This document shows positions 10,601-19,427 of a stretch of 31,891 nt of DNA, in pieces. The stretch is taken from NCBI GenBank assembly GCA_001970955.1, contig MPUH01000850.1, positions 1-31,891 on the forward strand. The letters run 5' to 3'. Source of the DNA: Stentor coeruleus. Lineage: Eukaryota; Ciliophora; Heterotrichea; Heterotrichida; Stentoridae. The notes under the pieces are model-generated. The model searched no databases. It was not told the DNA's origin and worked only from the letters and a program-made list of their open reading frames with translations. The first letter of the stretch is position 1. The number at the start of each line of letters is the position of its first letter. The position numbers and the translations under genes are program-made.

Positions 10601-13600
10601 CCTATAACTGCTTTGACAACAGCTTTTGAATTCATGGGAAATGTTGAGTGCAAACTTTTTACTGAAAGCATCGACCAATACAAACGGGGCTTTGTTTACG
10701 GCTTTGAGTTGGCATATGGTATCGACAAAATTGATTCTGAAATTGTTTTTACAACTAACATCAATAGTCTTATAGAAATACTAAGCCAAAATTATGCAGG
10801 CAGATTATCCCAATACCAAGAAAATGACTATAAAGAAATGTATAGCCTGGACATGTTTGGCCGACTAGTTGGGGATATTATAAGCAAATCAGACTACGAA
10901 AATCTTTGGTTAAGTCTAAAGCCTTCAAATTTAAACCGACTACCTTTCTATGCATTCCTAGCAGTAGTAATTAGAGACACAAAAGTCCAAGTAACAGAAG
11001 AAAGCGGATTTAAAATTATGGCGAAAAGTATCCCAGAAAATACAGCAACCATAGCTTTCTTCCCAGGTTTTATTCTATATGAATTATATGAAGAAAAAGA
11101 AGTATACGAAAAAATTCGTCAGAAAATACGTGTTGATGACCTGGTCCTTAAAGAGTTTTTCAAACTTTCTGATACAAGGAAAATTCTAAAAGTCTTTGGT
11201 TTTGAGATTCTAACTACTATTGATATTATCAGAGCTGAGGCTAAAGCACCTAAAACAGGACAAAAAGTTTTATCTTTACCTTTTAGTTCTGTCACAACTA
11301 CATCCAAATCATTACAACAAGCTTTAAAACTTATTTCTAGTGAATTGGATTATAATAACTTTTCAACTTATAATAGATACAAAGAATTAGAAACTTCAAA
11401 AGCTCTCACTTTAACTAATTTAATTGAATTTTTCAATGAAACTCCTGAAAATAATATTAAAGAATTCTATGCTGCTATGAATGTTCTGCCAACTGGGATT
11501 TTATTTTATCATATTCTTGCAGTTATTGAAAGTTATAGAATTAAAGTTGTATCAAGAGAAATTCCAAACAGCCCAATAAAACCTAGGGATTCAAAAGTTA
11601 ATATCCAAAGGGCAAAAGAAAAACTAAAAGCTTTTATAATGGGTGAAAATGAAAAGAAAAGAAGACTTGATTGTAAGGAAATATTTGGTATTATGGATAG
11701 AAATAATGATGGAACAATTTCTTGTGATGAGTTCATGAGTTGTTTAGATTTACTTAGAGTAGATTTAAATGCTTCTGAAAAAATTGCCTTGACTAGAGAA
11801 GTGGATATTAATGGAGATGGTCGCTTAGTTTATGAAGAAATATTAAATTATCTTGGAGATTCTAATGTTAGAATTGAAGTTCTTGGATTGGAAAACTCTT
11901 TAGAATCATTTGAAAATGGAAGTTTGGATCAGGCTATATTTAAAATTAAAACTTATATCAAAGAAAATCCGAGCGGGGTAAACAGTTTGGAAAATGTTTT
12001 TGCAAGAATTGATGAAGATAAATCTGGAGGATTGAATGATATAGAATTTGATATTGCTCTTAATAGACTTAAAATCGGGCTTACTGCAAATCAAAAAAAA
12101 GCTTTGAAGGGTATAGCCAATCAAGGGGAATCTGGTGAAATTCTTTACCGTCAGTTTCATGAAAAAATATGTTCATATAAATTTGTATTTTCTCCTAAGC
12201 CTTCTCCTCCTAGAAATCAAAGTGAACCTCCAGCACCTAAAATTAATCCAATTAATCCAATAAAGCCTAAAGTACTAGTATCTCCAAAACCCTCTAATGT
12301 TATACAAAATAAAATTGAACCACCACAAAATCCTTCATATTTAGAACCTTATCAAATAAATCCAGATAGAGACTATTTCAAACGTGGTATCCCTTCAAAT
12401 TCAAAAAAAACTCAAACAACAATTCTTAATAGTGAAAAAGCAGCAATAAAAAGATGTGAAGAGCTTTTCACAAATTGCCCACAAAAATTTATTGACCCTG
12501 ATTTCGGCCCAGAAATAGGCATAAAAGGGGATATTTGTTTATACTGGACCGGAACTCCTACATCAAGTAACTTCCCCCCTGCAGGTGAACTTCAATGGAA
12601 AAGACCCAGTGAGTGGCTTGAAAATGTAAGTTTTTTCACAGATGGTATAAGTTCAAATGATGTAATACAAGGATCTTTAGGAGATTGTTGGCTTATAGGA
12701 GCTTTAAGTGTTTTAGCTCAAAGAGATGAACTAGTACGTGGCAGTATAGATTTATTAAAAAGTGCAGAACAAATTGAAATAGATAATGTTATAGGATTAT
12801 CTAAAGGTGTATATCCTCCAATATTTCATACTTTTGCAAGAAAAGGTATTTATGTGATGAGGTTTTTTGCCAATTCAGCTTGGCGCTGGGTGATAATTGA
12901 TGACCGTTTACCTGTTTTTGATGTAGAAGGTTGTGAGCCCCAATATGTATTCGGACACTGTAAACAATTAAACGAAATATGGGTTTGTCTTATAGAAAAA
13001 GCTTATGCTAAACTTTATGGATGTTATGAAGCACTTAATGGTGGGCTTATTGATGATGGTTTAGTTGATTTAACCGGTTATACAGCTGAAAAAACAAAAA
13101 TTGATTGTAAAACTCCTGTTGATGCAGATAATCTATGGGTTAAACTTATAAAGTATAAAACTGACAAATGCTTAATGGGTTGTTCTATTGATAGTGAAGG
13201 TATAGAAAGTGATGTAGTTGTTGATGGGGAAATGACAGGACTCTTAGCTAGACATGCTTATGCCATAATTGATGTTTTTGAAATTGATGACCCTGAAGCA
13301 ATAAAGAAAAGACATAGACTTGTAAGGCTTAGAAACCCTTGGGGACAAAAAGAATGGAATGGGAAATGGTCAGATGGTAGTGATGAGTTTAAAAAACATA
13401 TGGTAAAACTTCAGATAAAATTAAAGGAACTTGGTTCTGATGAAGATTATAATCCATTAGATGGGAATGATGGAACTTTTCTTATGTGTTTTAGAGATTG
13501 GAGAAATCTTTATCATAATTTGTATGCTTGTGTAGATTTCGCAGATGAATGGTGGGGAAAAAGATTTGCAAGTGAATGGACTTCTTTAAACTCAGGTGGA

Positions 13601-14119
13601 GTGCCTAAAAGCAGTAGCAGACAGGAAGCGATAAACTGGGCTAAAAATCCACAGTTTATTATGGAAATCAAAGTTCAAACTGAGATTTTTATTGACTTGT
13701 CACAAGAAGATGGAAGATTTATAAAAGGTGATGTGTATCCTTATGAAAAAAGTACCCGCTGTGCTTGTTATGCGATACTTAAACTTTTACCTGCTGAAGA
13801 AGAAATAAAAAGTTTTGATCAGAGTAGAGTAGTTAAATTATCAGTAGCAAAACTTCATAGGACAATTGAATTAAGATTAGAACTTCCTCCAGGAAAATAT
13901 GTGATTGTCCCTGCAACTTTTAATGCTGGTGAGACTGGGAAATTTACTCTATCTATTTATATGAATTGTGAAAAACACCAAGCAGATATATATGTAGCTA
14001 GGGAAAAAATTAAAGGAGAAACTATTGAAGAGGAGGAAGAAATAAATATTAAAACGATTACTGACGAATTTTTCAATGAAAGAATCGAAATTGTTAGAAA
14101 ACTCACAAGCCTTAAGTAA
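7619..14119 (+). CDS. Giant IQ/EF-hand protein with C-terminal calpain protease domain
   Basis: A 2166-residue protein from a single ORF. Near the N-terminus is an IQ motif (about 105-121, IQSFFRGVLQRRRY), then four EF-hand-like segments (loops starting near D164, about 198, 259 and 298). A long middle region (about 640-1320) contains four weak repeats. Three further EF hands have loops starting at D1360, D1396 and D1465. A proline-rich linker (about 1530-1590) leads to a calpain CysPc domain. The catalytic triad is intact: C1690 in GSLGDCWLIGAL, H1879 in ARHAYAI and N1906 in RNPWGQKEW. A C2-like calpain domain III follows (about 2010-2120) and the end is acidic. Calpains are Ca2+-dependent cysteine proteases; here calmodulin/IQ and EF-hand inputs precede the protease, the reverse of classical calpain, whose penta-EF-hand is C-terminal. 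Substrate and role are unknown. Its stop lies 10 bp from the stop of the next gene. Confidence 0.93.
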   Translation: MSRVIKAKLSSAQDCKRLTSNLTETTSVPQLLILLTDYNSWDEVPHDLKEPFLLEFLKLTNTLLASESQFSGSSTFLTKLGVNSRATLFHAVSQIANFIQSVTRIQSFFRGVLQRRRYIKMILELRKQNFKTYEKAESSKIVSFLAESVKIRKLTLEQCFRAADKDSDGRVTFNDFLSFLNGLDMNIPRSYLTRFVLIVDEDCSGVITKDEFYKTLSAFQVNSESQNVLNASFQQEVLIKLTDSCLKRDISPEALFMKIDTDGSERITIAELQRHIDLMKMGFQQKEIAALMGLLDGNKNGEITLTEFKDYMQKGSQALFQIEGVKGTQAGPPAKAQPSIASKIEVNKITLFDMMDYFDDQVTSQDLAKIVKKIAPIMTPAEIENVVGLINKDRLAIIPRYHVEDFCVQNTENNMLSTSQYVKKVEFGFKKNQVNFQSIAKRENIMNIIDPTIVGTILCNYGGLNDSQTRRFLKLFGIRGPISYETFQSLFYPENPAGKFSSALKARDLDLESFFNKADKKHLGQITITDFEITAISELGNLDSKLITSLVLMFPLPRIDKPTFIKVFTPEIFEIKHEPPMIDFDIKPDPKPRIQEPIRRRASFYAFGSDKSAKVFRKILENFDISRPLFMTLERFGVSLEQILDYQAFTQLSLKFGVPEPEADEAFRFLDKSSIGFIYGYMFIFALDLILKPIERIPTQDNSYAIVEAQNVLRKLLGKLNSDKPLYLYFPELSKAIYWENALNNFITVKESARIAEDMPSPCFYYQLIGTLQTYLRIDYLCGEQVLMFYIKKNSVQKQAVEFFTVPPEERLTKMMFVRKFSEYFSKIEGESIYNHVYGTEELRPVYHFYAVFDSVLSSLQAKTVRALSFPTRFNKNDITFTEFFTRFANMFSRPLSSYGMRITDEDTETGFSLKFHEKIGLQKNESINYFRPFKITPSHRIRLYHILYVLDTYKPSGPVLKTFRAFYNNLLHDHIPYGLSFLTYLGFHLDQQIPITALTTAFEFMGNVECKLFTESIDQYKRGFVYGFELAYGIDKIDSEIVFTTNINSLIEILSQNYAGRLSQYQENDYKEMYSLDMFGRLVGDIISKSDYENLWLSLKPSNLNRLPFYAFLAVVIRDTKVQVTEESGFKIMAKSIPENTATIAFFPGFILYELYEEKEVYEKIRQKIRVDDLVLKEFFKLSDTRKILKVFGFEILTTIDIIRAEAKAPKTGQKVLSLPFSSVTTTSKSLQQALKLISSELDYNNFSTYNRYKELETSKALTLTNLIEFFNETPENNIKEFYAAMNVLPTGILFYHILAVIESYRIKVVSREIPNSPIKPRDSKVNIQRAKEKLKAFIMGENEKKRRLDCKEIFGIMDRNNDGTISCDEFMSCLDLLRVDLNASEKIALTREVDINGDGRLVYEEILNYLGDSNVRIEVLGLENSLESFENGSLDQAIFKIKTYIKENPSGVNSLENVFARIDEDKSGGLNDIEFDIALNRLKIGLTANQKKALKGIANQGESGEILYRQFHEKICSYKFVFSPKPSPPRNQSEPPAPKINPINPIKPKVLVSPKPSNVIQNKIEPPQNPSYLEPYQINPDRDYFKRGIPSNSKKTQTTILNSEKAAIKRCEELFTNCPQKFIDPDFGPEIGIKGDICLYWTGTPTSSNFPPAGELQWKRPSEWLENVSFFTDGISSNDVIQGSLGDCWLIGALSVLAQRDELVRGSIDLLKSAEQIEIDNVIGLSKGVYPPIFHTFARKGIYVMRFFANSAWRWVIIDDRLPVFDVEGCEPQYVFGHCKQLNEIWVCLIEKAYAKLYGCYEALNGGLIDDGLVDLTGYTAEKTKIDCKTPVDADNLWVKLIKYKTDKCLMGCSIDSEGIESDVVVDGEMTGLLARHAYAIIDVFEIDDPEAIKKRHRLVRLRNPWGQKEWNGKWSDGSDEFKKHMVKLQIKLKELGSDEDYNPLDGNDGTFLMCFRDWRNLYHNLYACVDFADEWWGKRFASEWTSLNSGGVPKSSSRQEAINWAKNPQFIMEIKVQTEIFIDLSQEDGRFIKGDVYPYEKSTRCACYAILKLLPAEEEIKSFDQSRVVKLSVAKLHRTIELRLELPPGKYVIVPATFNAGETGKFTLSIYMNCEKHQADIYVAREKIKGETIEEEEEINIKTITDEFFNERIEIVRKLTSLK

Positions 14120-14129
14120 TAAAATTTAG

Positions 14130-15548
14130 TTAAAAATCGTGACTATCTTTAGAAATTTCTTCTGGTGCTTTTATTATTTCTTCTGGACCCTTATAGAATT
14201 TTTCTAATATTCCTCTCATTTTTTTAGGGTCTTTTGTTTTTTCTACTAATATTTTCAGATCTTTTAATCTAAGTTTCTCTAATGCAGCCTTGTGTCCATC
14301 ATCACGTTTTTTTTCATTTATTTTATTTTTCATATCTTTTATAAGCTCTAACTTTTTATCAAGTTCCTGATGTTTTTCAAGAATTTTAAGCTTACGTTTG
14401 AGCTCAGCTTTTTTCAACCGAGCCGCATTTTCTAATGTGTCTTCGCCTTTAAGTTTAGCTTTTTCCCATTTTAATTCACGTTCGTATTGCATTTCCTTTG
14501 TTTTTACTTTCGCATTTTGCATTGTTGAGTTCATTTTTTCTTCAATAATTCTTATTCTTTTTTCTTCTTTGCGGATTTCTTCCTCTTGATTTTGTCTAAT
14601 TTTTGAATTCCTGTCGAAAATTTTTTCTTGGATTTTTTTAGCTTTTTCTTGAAACTCTGAACGATTTTTTTCTTTACGGCTTTCTACTCCATTAAATTTG
14701 TTGACAAAATTATGAACAAGAGTCATGTTATTTGAGTCTTTATTGTCAAGGAGGCTGTGAAGGATACTATCAACTTTTTGAGTATGCCACGTGATTTTCA
14801 TAGTTTTTTCTTTAAGAGCCATTTCGTGAAGTTCTTTAGAACGATCAAAGCGGTCATCTAAGGTTTTAAGTTTTATTTGAACATCATCTGCATCAATACT
14901 TTTATTTATCCTAAATGATGCTCTGCTCACATAAGCATCTCTATCAGTAGTCCTAGGCGATTGTGAATGAATTCTATTTCCCTTAGTTTTCTTAGGTGTT
15001 AACAAAGACCTAATCCTATCTTCCATAGCTTCTCTTTTCTGTTCATCACTTTTCCTTTTAGCCTCAATATCTTCTTTAATTTTCTTATCACGATCTTCTT
15101 TCCTTCCTAATTTTTCCATAGTTTTTGACAGTTTTTCTCTTTTTTTCTCTTCTTCTTCTATATGCATAGACAAATAATGCCGATGCAAAGCCCTAACTTT
15201 ATCAACAGTTTCTTCTGAATTTGACTCTGGCCTATTTGTTAAAAAAGCTTTTCTCGTTATGGATTTAAGGTCTTCTGTCTTATAATAACTTTTTGATTCG
15301 ATTTTATTGTTTCTCATTCTTTGGGAACTAGATAAAATGCTCATATGACTTTTTATAAGAGCAACAATTTTTTCTAACTTCTCATTATAATGGTTATACC
15401 TAAGAGTTTTAAGTTTCTCTGACCCTTCGAAATCTTCTGGGTTCCTGAATGGGGTTTACTTGATTATTAGTTGGGTTGGATCTAGTCCTAGCTCATCGAT
15501 ACTGGATTTTACTTTAGAGTCAGTCACGTCAAGTATATATTTTATCAT
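14130..15548 (-). CDS. Charged coiled-coil protein of unknown function (two exons)
   Basis: The gene is complement(14130..15444, 15460..15548), 467 residues. A 15-nt intron (15445-15459, GTAAACCCCATTCAG on the coding strand) interrupts codon AA|G and would cause a TAA stop if retained. The shorter reading from the ATG whose first base is 15344 lacks the first 63 residues. The exon-1/2 junction reads through smoothly, starting MIKYILDVTDSKVKSSIDEL and continuing into NPEDFEG...LRYNHYNEKL. The rest is highly charged, rich in Lys/Glu/Arg, and mostly helical, with coiled-coil blocks at about 125-190 and 290-460. I recognise no catalytic domain. The N-terminal ELGLDPxxL...EDF...LRYxHYxxK pattern recalls an unnamed motif of protist coiled-coil proteins (from memory, low certainty). 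A cytoskeletal or ciliary role would be a guess. Confidence 0.85.
15445..15459 (-). other. 15-nt intron in the coiled-coil gene
   Basis: Coding-strand sequence GTAAACCCCATTCAG, phase 2. It has GTA at the 5' end, A at position 10 and CAG at the 3' end. Removal joins exon 1 to the long downstream ORF; retention gives an immediate TAA. Confidence 0.88.
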
Positions 15549-15645
15549 TATTTAAGTAATTTTTGAATTAAAATATTTTTGATTTGTATTTGATAGAGAA
15601 GAAATATGATTAACAGATTAATTTAGGGTAATTTTTGAATGAAGA

Positions 15646-15885
15646 TTGTTTAGAGAGAAACTGTTAATAAATTTTGGTATAGTTTATGATGTAAAAGGAA
15701 AATGGAAAGTTGAAAATACTGCTTTGAAGGATGATAAGATACATGGTATTTTAAAAGATATTGATATTGTTGCTAANGAAAATACTGCTTTGAAGGATGA
15801 TAAGATACATGGTATTTTAAAAGATATTGATATTGTTGCTAAATTAGATTTAAAAGTGATTTTTAATGCTTTAAGACTTTAAGAC
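15646..15885 (+). pseudogene. Possible remnant of ribosomal protein eS4, spanning an assembly gap
   Basis: A short open frame without a credible start reads INFGIVYDVKGKW and later ILKDIDIVAKLDLK. These resemble two segments of ribosomal protein eS4 (patterns NFRLIYDxKGRF and IKxNDTVKLDLxTG) in the right order, but the sequence between them is far too short and unlike eS4, and no flanking eS4 sequence is seen. The frame contains the N at 15777 and its flanking 65-bp duplication. Treat as a weak hint of a decayed fragment, or as chance similarity in AT-rich DNA. Confidence 0.22.
15712..15842. repeat. 65-bp duplication around single N (likely assembly join)
   Basis: Bases 15712-15776 and 15778-15842 are identical and separated only by the N at 15777. 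Two perfect copies abutting one undetermined base are what results when two overlapping contig ends are joined without being merged. The true sequence probably has one copy. Confidence 0.85.
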
Positions 15886-16328
15886 TCTAACTAGGTATTA
15901 TCAACTATAATCACAAAAGTATAACACCATAAAAATATCATAAATTCAATTTTATGAAAATTGAACAAAAATATAAAAACTGACTGCCCCACATAAAAAA
16001 ATTCATATAAATAACTCACTATTAATAAAATAACTACCACATATTTTATTCAAATTACTTTTTAAAATTATAGTCTAAACTAAAATCGTAGAAAACCGGA
16101 ATTTCATAAAGTAATTTAAAAGAATACCGAATTTATGTTTGTGGACATATAGAAAATAATGGATACATTGATACCATAAGATTTTCCTATATTGAACTAG
16201 ATAATAATTAGAATGAATTTATATTTAAAATGTAATAAATACAACCCAACACAAAAAAACTCAAAACTTACAAAACTGCAATTTCTCGAAAAAGCTTTAA
16301 TAAGCCAAGTTTCTATTTAAGTTAATAA

Positions 16329-17636
16329 TTATTCAGTTTTCCTCTTTTGCCACTCTTGATAAACTATTGGCAGCATAGTAACTGCAGCAAACGCAGCAAC
16401 CGCTATATAAAAAATACCAACCAGAAACAGAAACACATAGCTCCATGAAAAAGTTTGTAACCAGCCAATCTAATTATAAAATACAAATATTTGCCCTGAA
16501 GCAGCACCTAAACTGCCAGTTCCATTAATAATTCCAATAATTGTAGCTCTAGACTCTTTAGTTGTATTATCTATAGACAAATCAGCTGAAATCGCAGTCG
16601 ATATAATATTCGCGCTTCCTCCAATCATATATCCAGCACAAGGTGACAATATATAAAAAAACCACAGCAATTCACTATCAACTACTCTAAACATCATGAC
16701 AGCTGGTATTGACAAAATTAACATAATCTCAACAACTGCACTTCTAAACCTAAACTTATCAGATAAAAACCCTGCCATCACACTTCCAGTAATAGCCCCA
16801 ATATCATACAAAGTAGCAAGAAATCCGATTTTTGTAAAACTCATTCCGTATGAATTTTGCAAATAAAATGGCAGCCACATAAGAAACCCATAATTCAATA
16901 ATTTAACACATCCATAGCACAAAGCACATAATAAAACACCCTGTTCTCTCCATGCTGCAATAAAAGATAAACTTGGGGGTTTAGGTCTTAAAGGGTCTAA
17001 ATTACTATGATGAGGTTTATCTTCAATACCTAATCTTGTACTAATCCCAGCACATCCAAGGAAAGTTGCCACAATTAACATGACAGCTTGCCATGGTAAA
17101 TGCATTGTTTCAAGAACAAAAGCGGCAATCCATTCACCAAATATATTCCCTACTGAAGCATTTGAACCCCAGACTCCCATGATTTTCCCTCTTATTGATG
17201 ATGGAAACCAATTCCCCATAACTGCAGCTGAGGTTGTAAGGATACAACCTTGAGCAGGACCTTCTATAGCCCAAAGCATAAGATAAAACAATTTTTCTGT
17301 AGATTGAAAAATCCCAAGAATTGAGATCTGAATAGAAATTACAATCCAAAAAGAGATCATGCCAATTGACATACCTATTGCTAGGATATTTGTAGGTTTG
17401 AATTTATCTGCTAGAATTCCTGAGGAATAATATCCTAATGAATATAAAAACAAAAAAGTTGTGTCGATGGCTCCAAGATATGTTGAGTCAAAACCCATAT
17501 ACAACTGAAGGTCGGGTTTTATCTAAATTTTTTATACCATGTACCAGGCTTCTCTTGATGCATGAGCTGCTACCATACACATAAAAGTAAGGAAAAAGAC
17601 TTTTGCCTGGGTTGTTGATATACTATTACCAAGCAT
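16329..17636 (-). CDS. SLC37-like sugar-phosphate/phosphate antiporter, MFS (three exons)
   Basis: The gene is complement(16329..16469, 16485..17522, 17538..17636), 425 residues. Two 15-nt phase-0 introns are needed. Removing them restores the N-terminal helix with SLC37/GlpT-typical HASREAWYMIKPDL and a last helix followed by VYQEWQKRKTE and TAA. The middle contains about ten more hydrophobic helices, the GILADKF motif after helix 2, NYGFLMWLPFYL, the GFLSDKF half-repeat motif, and GIINGTGSLGAASGQ, all typical of the SLC37 branch of the organophosphate:phosphate antiporter family. Members exchange glucose-6-phosphate or glycerol-3-phosphate for phosphate, often at the ER membrane; the substrate here is not determinable. 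The length matches the family (about 430-530). It lies 128 bp downstream of another minus-strand gene. Confidence 0.92.
16470..16484 (-). other. 15-nt intron 2 of the SLC37-like gene
   Basis: Coding-strand sequence GTATTTTATAATTAG, phase 0. The terminal TAG is in frame, so retention truncates the protein before its last transmembrane helix. It carries A at position 10. Confidence 0.9.
17523..17537 (-). other. 15-nt intron 1 of the SLC37-like gene
   Basis: Coding-strand sequence GTATAAAAAATTTAG, phase 0. If retained, the second codon is TAA. Removal joins ...EAWYM to IKPDLQL..., restoring a conserved family segment. It carries A at position 10. Confidence 0.9.
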
Positions 17637-17764
17637 TTATTAGGAATATCAGTATGTCATCAATGAAAATGACTTGATTAAAATTATATGGAAAAATAAT
17701 TAGATATAAAATTATGATGTAAAATGGAAGATCTTATATGGGATATGATTTATGTAATACTTTA

Positions 17765-18643
17765 TTAGTAGTTTAAATCATTTATACTATTAGTGAAAAT
17801 CTCAATAGAAAATATTACTGATGGCTCAGTACAAATCAAATTTTTTGGTGTTAGGTTGAGCTTTTTTACTTGCTCTTCAGCGAATTCTAATAACTTAAAA
17901 ATGGTATTTTTGCTAATGTTTTTATCTTGAGGCTGGGGTTTTTCAATAATATTTTCAGGAGGTAGATTTGTTTTATCACTTTTTACAGTCTTATTGTTTT
18001 TTATAACTTTTTTAAACAAAATTTCTGGAATCATTCTTGGATCTGAGAATTTATTGCTTTGGGTGTTTAGAAAATGAGAAAATTTACTTGGAGGTTTAGC
18101 GTTGTTAGCAAGTAAAAAGTTTACACTGTTAATATTTTTCTTATATGGTATTTTAAAGTTACTTGATTCAGGGTGTCTTTTAGCATAATCATTGATAGTT
18201 TTATGGTAAAAAGTTTTTAAAGGCAATGATTTTTTAGGGATTATCATAGGGTGAGAAACTTTTTCCTTTTGTTTTTTTCTGTCATCATCATCTGAAAAAC
18301 TGTCGCTACTTTCTTCTTCTACGATTAAAGGATTTTTTTCATTTTCTTCTTTGATTTTTTCAATTTTGTCTACATTTTGGTTTGTTGATAGGATTTTTAT
18401 GTCATCTTTTGAGTCAGCAGTAGGAATTTGTTTTAGTAAATCTTTTGAGGACTCTATTTTCTTTTTATCTTTTTTGATATTGAGGGCTTGATGCTTGTTT
18501 TCAATTTTTATCCCTGTAATTTCTTCGATTTTTTCATAGATTTCTTTGGCTGTATTAAAAGAATTGATTATTGGGCTTAAGAGTTCACTATCAATACCTT
18601 TTTGTAAGAGTTCCATGAAAATTTCATTCTTTAAGTTGTCCAT
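17765..18643 (-). CDS. Lysine/serine-rich protein of unknown function
   Basis: A 292-residue, probably soluble protein. Residues 1-48 form a predicted helical segment (MDNLKNEIFMELLQKGIDSE and onward) that could be a small UBA-like three-helix bundle, though I cannot confirm this. A basic/acidic low-complexity middle follows, including an acidic serine stretch EEESSDSFSDDDD that looks like casein-kinase-2 sites. The C-terminal 45 residues (FKLLEFAEEQVKKLNLTPKN...) look folded. There is no signal peptide or transmembrane helix. An in-frame TAA immediately precedes the ATG, and the stop is TAA. I do not recognise the family; its upstream position to the transporter suggests no functional link. 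Confidence 0.7.
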   Translation of the reverse strand: MDNLKNEIFMELLQKGIDSELLSPIINSFNTAKEIYEKIEEITGIKIENKHQALNIKKDKKKIESSKDLLKQIPTADSKDDIKILSTNQNVDKIEKIKEENEKNPLIVEEESSDSFSDDDDRKKQKEKVSHPMIIPKKSLPLKTFYHKTINDYAKRHPESSNFKIPYKKNINSVNFLLANNAKPPSKFSHFLNTQSNKFSDPRMIPEILFKKVIKNNKTVKSDKTNLPPENIIEKPQPQDKNISKNTIFKLLEFAEEQVKKLNLTPKNLICTEPSVIFSIEIFTNSINDLNY

Positions 18644-19427
18644 TTAATAATAATATATTTGCAAGTTTGCAATAATCAGTTTGGTTAGTAGGTACAGAAA
18701 GGAAATTTATTAGACTATTTATTGAAAGATGTAAGATTCTGAGAGAATTCTTGGATTATATAGTATTTGTTAAAAATAATTGTCACTGCGATGAACTTAC
18801 ACAAAAAGTGAGTAAAAAAAGATGATATGAATTATGAAAATTTTTTTAGTAAAGCCGATTATAAAAATAATGGGTTCTTGCATCTAAGGTTCGCATAAGT
18901 GATCAAGAAATCATGAACTAAATTATTTATGTTGTCTCCTATGAATTATTGTAATAAAATCGAAATTTATTGCTAGGAAAACTAGTAAGATTATAAGGGA
19001 ATTTGAATTTTTTATAAGAACTTAGTGTATTGAATAGAGAGAAGTAATATTTGTAGTTGTTACAATTGGAAATCGACATAAAAATAATTTAAAAGTTTTT
19101 GACATCATTATAATTATATACTAAAGTAAAAAAATTACTTGTTGAATCATCAGATAATTCGTTCCAAATTAAAAATAAATGTATTAATAGATTTATATAT
19201 ACTAAAGAAAACTATAACCTTAATAGCTTCTACAATTTTTAATTATCCCCAAACATTATTATTTCTATAAAAATAAATTCTTCTCAAACATCAAAATAAA
19301 TCATATAAAATTCAAGGCTATTCATAAACCCTGGTTTTTTAATTTCTTGATAACCTCAAACATAACCCTAAAATCCCACCTTTTTTCATTCTCAGTTAAA
19401 TCAAAATCTAAATTTTTAATATCATAA
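18644..19427. promoter_or_regulatory. Divergent intergenic region, 784 bp
   Basis: The region lies between the start of the 292-residue gene (-) and the start of the small coiled-coil gene (+), so it should include both promoters. No ORF with coding character, tRNA-like structure or repeat was recognised. An opposite-strand open frame at 19322-19573 overlaps its end but looks like a mirror of the plus-strand exon. Confidence 0.45.

Larger units (their letters stand above)
15549..16328. other. Intergenic region between two minus-strand genes
   Basis: These 780 bp separate the start of the coiled-coil gene from the stop of the transporter gene. Apart from the eS4-like fragment and the N-flanking duplication, no gene, RNA or regulatory motif was recognised. 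It is AT-rich with dense stops. Confidence 0.5.

Noticed and set aside
18890..18910. GGTTCGCATAAG as a tRNA T-loop (B-box)
   Set aside because: No acceptor stem, D-arm or anticodon arm can be paired at the right distances.
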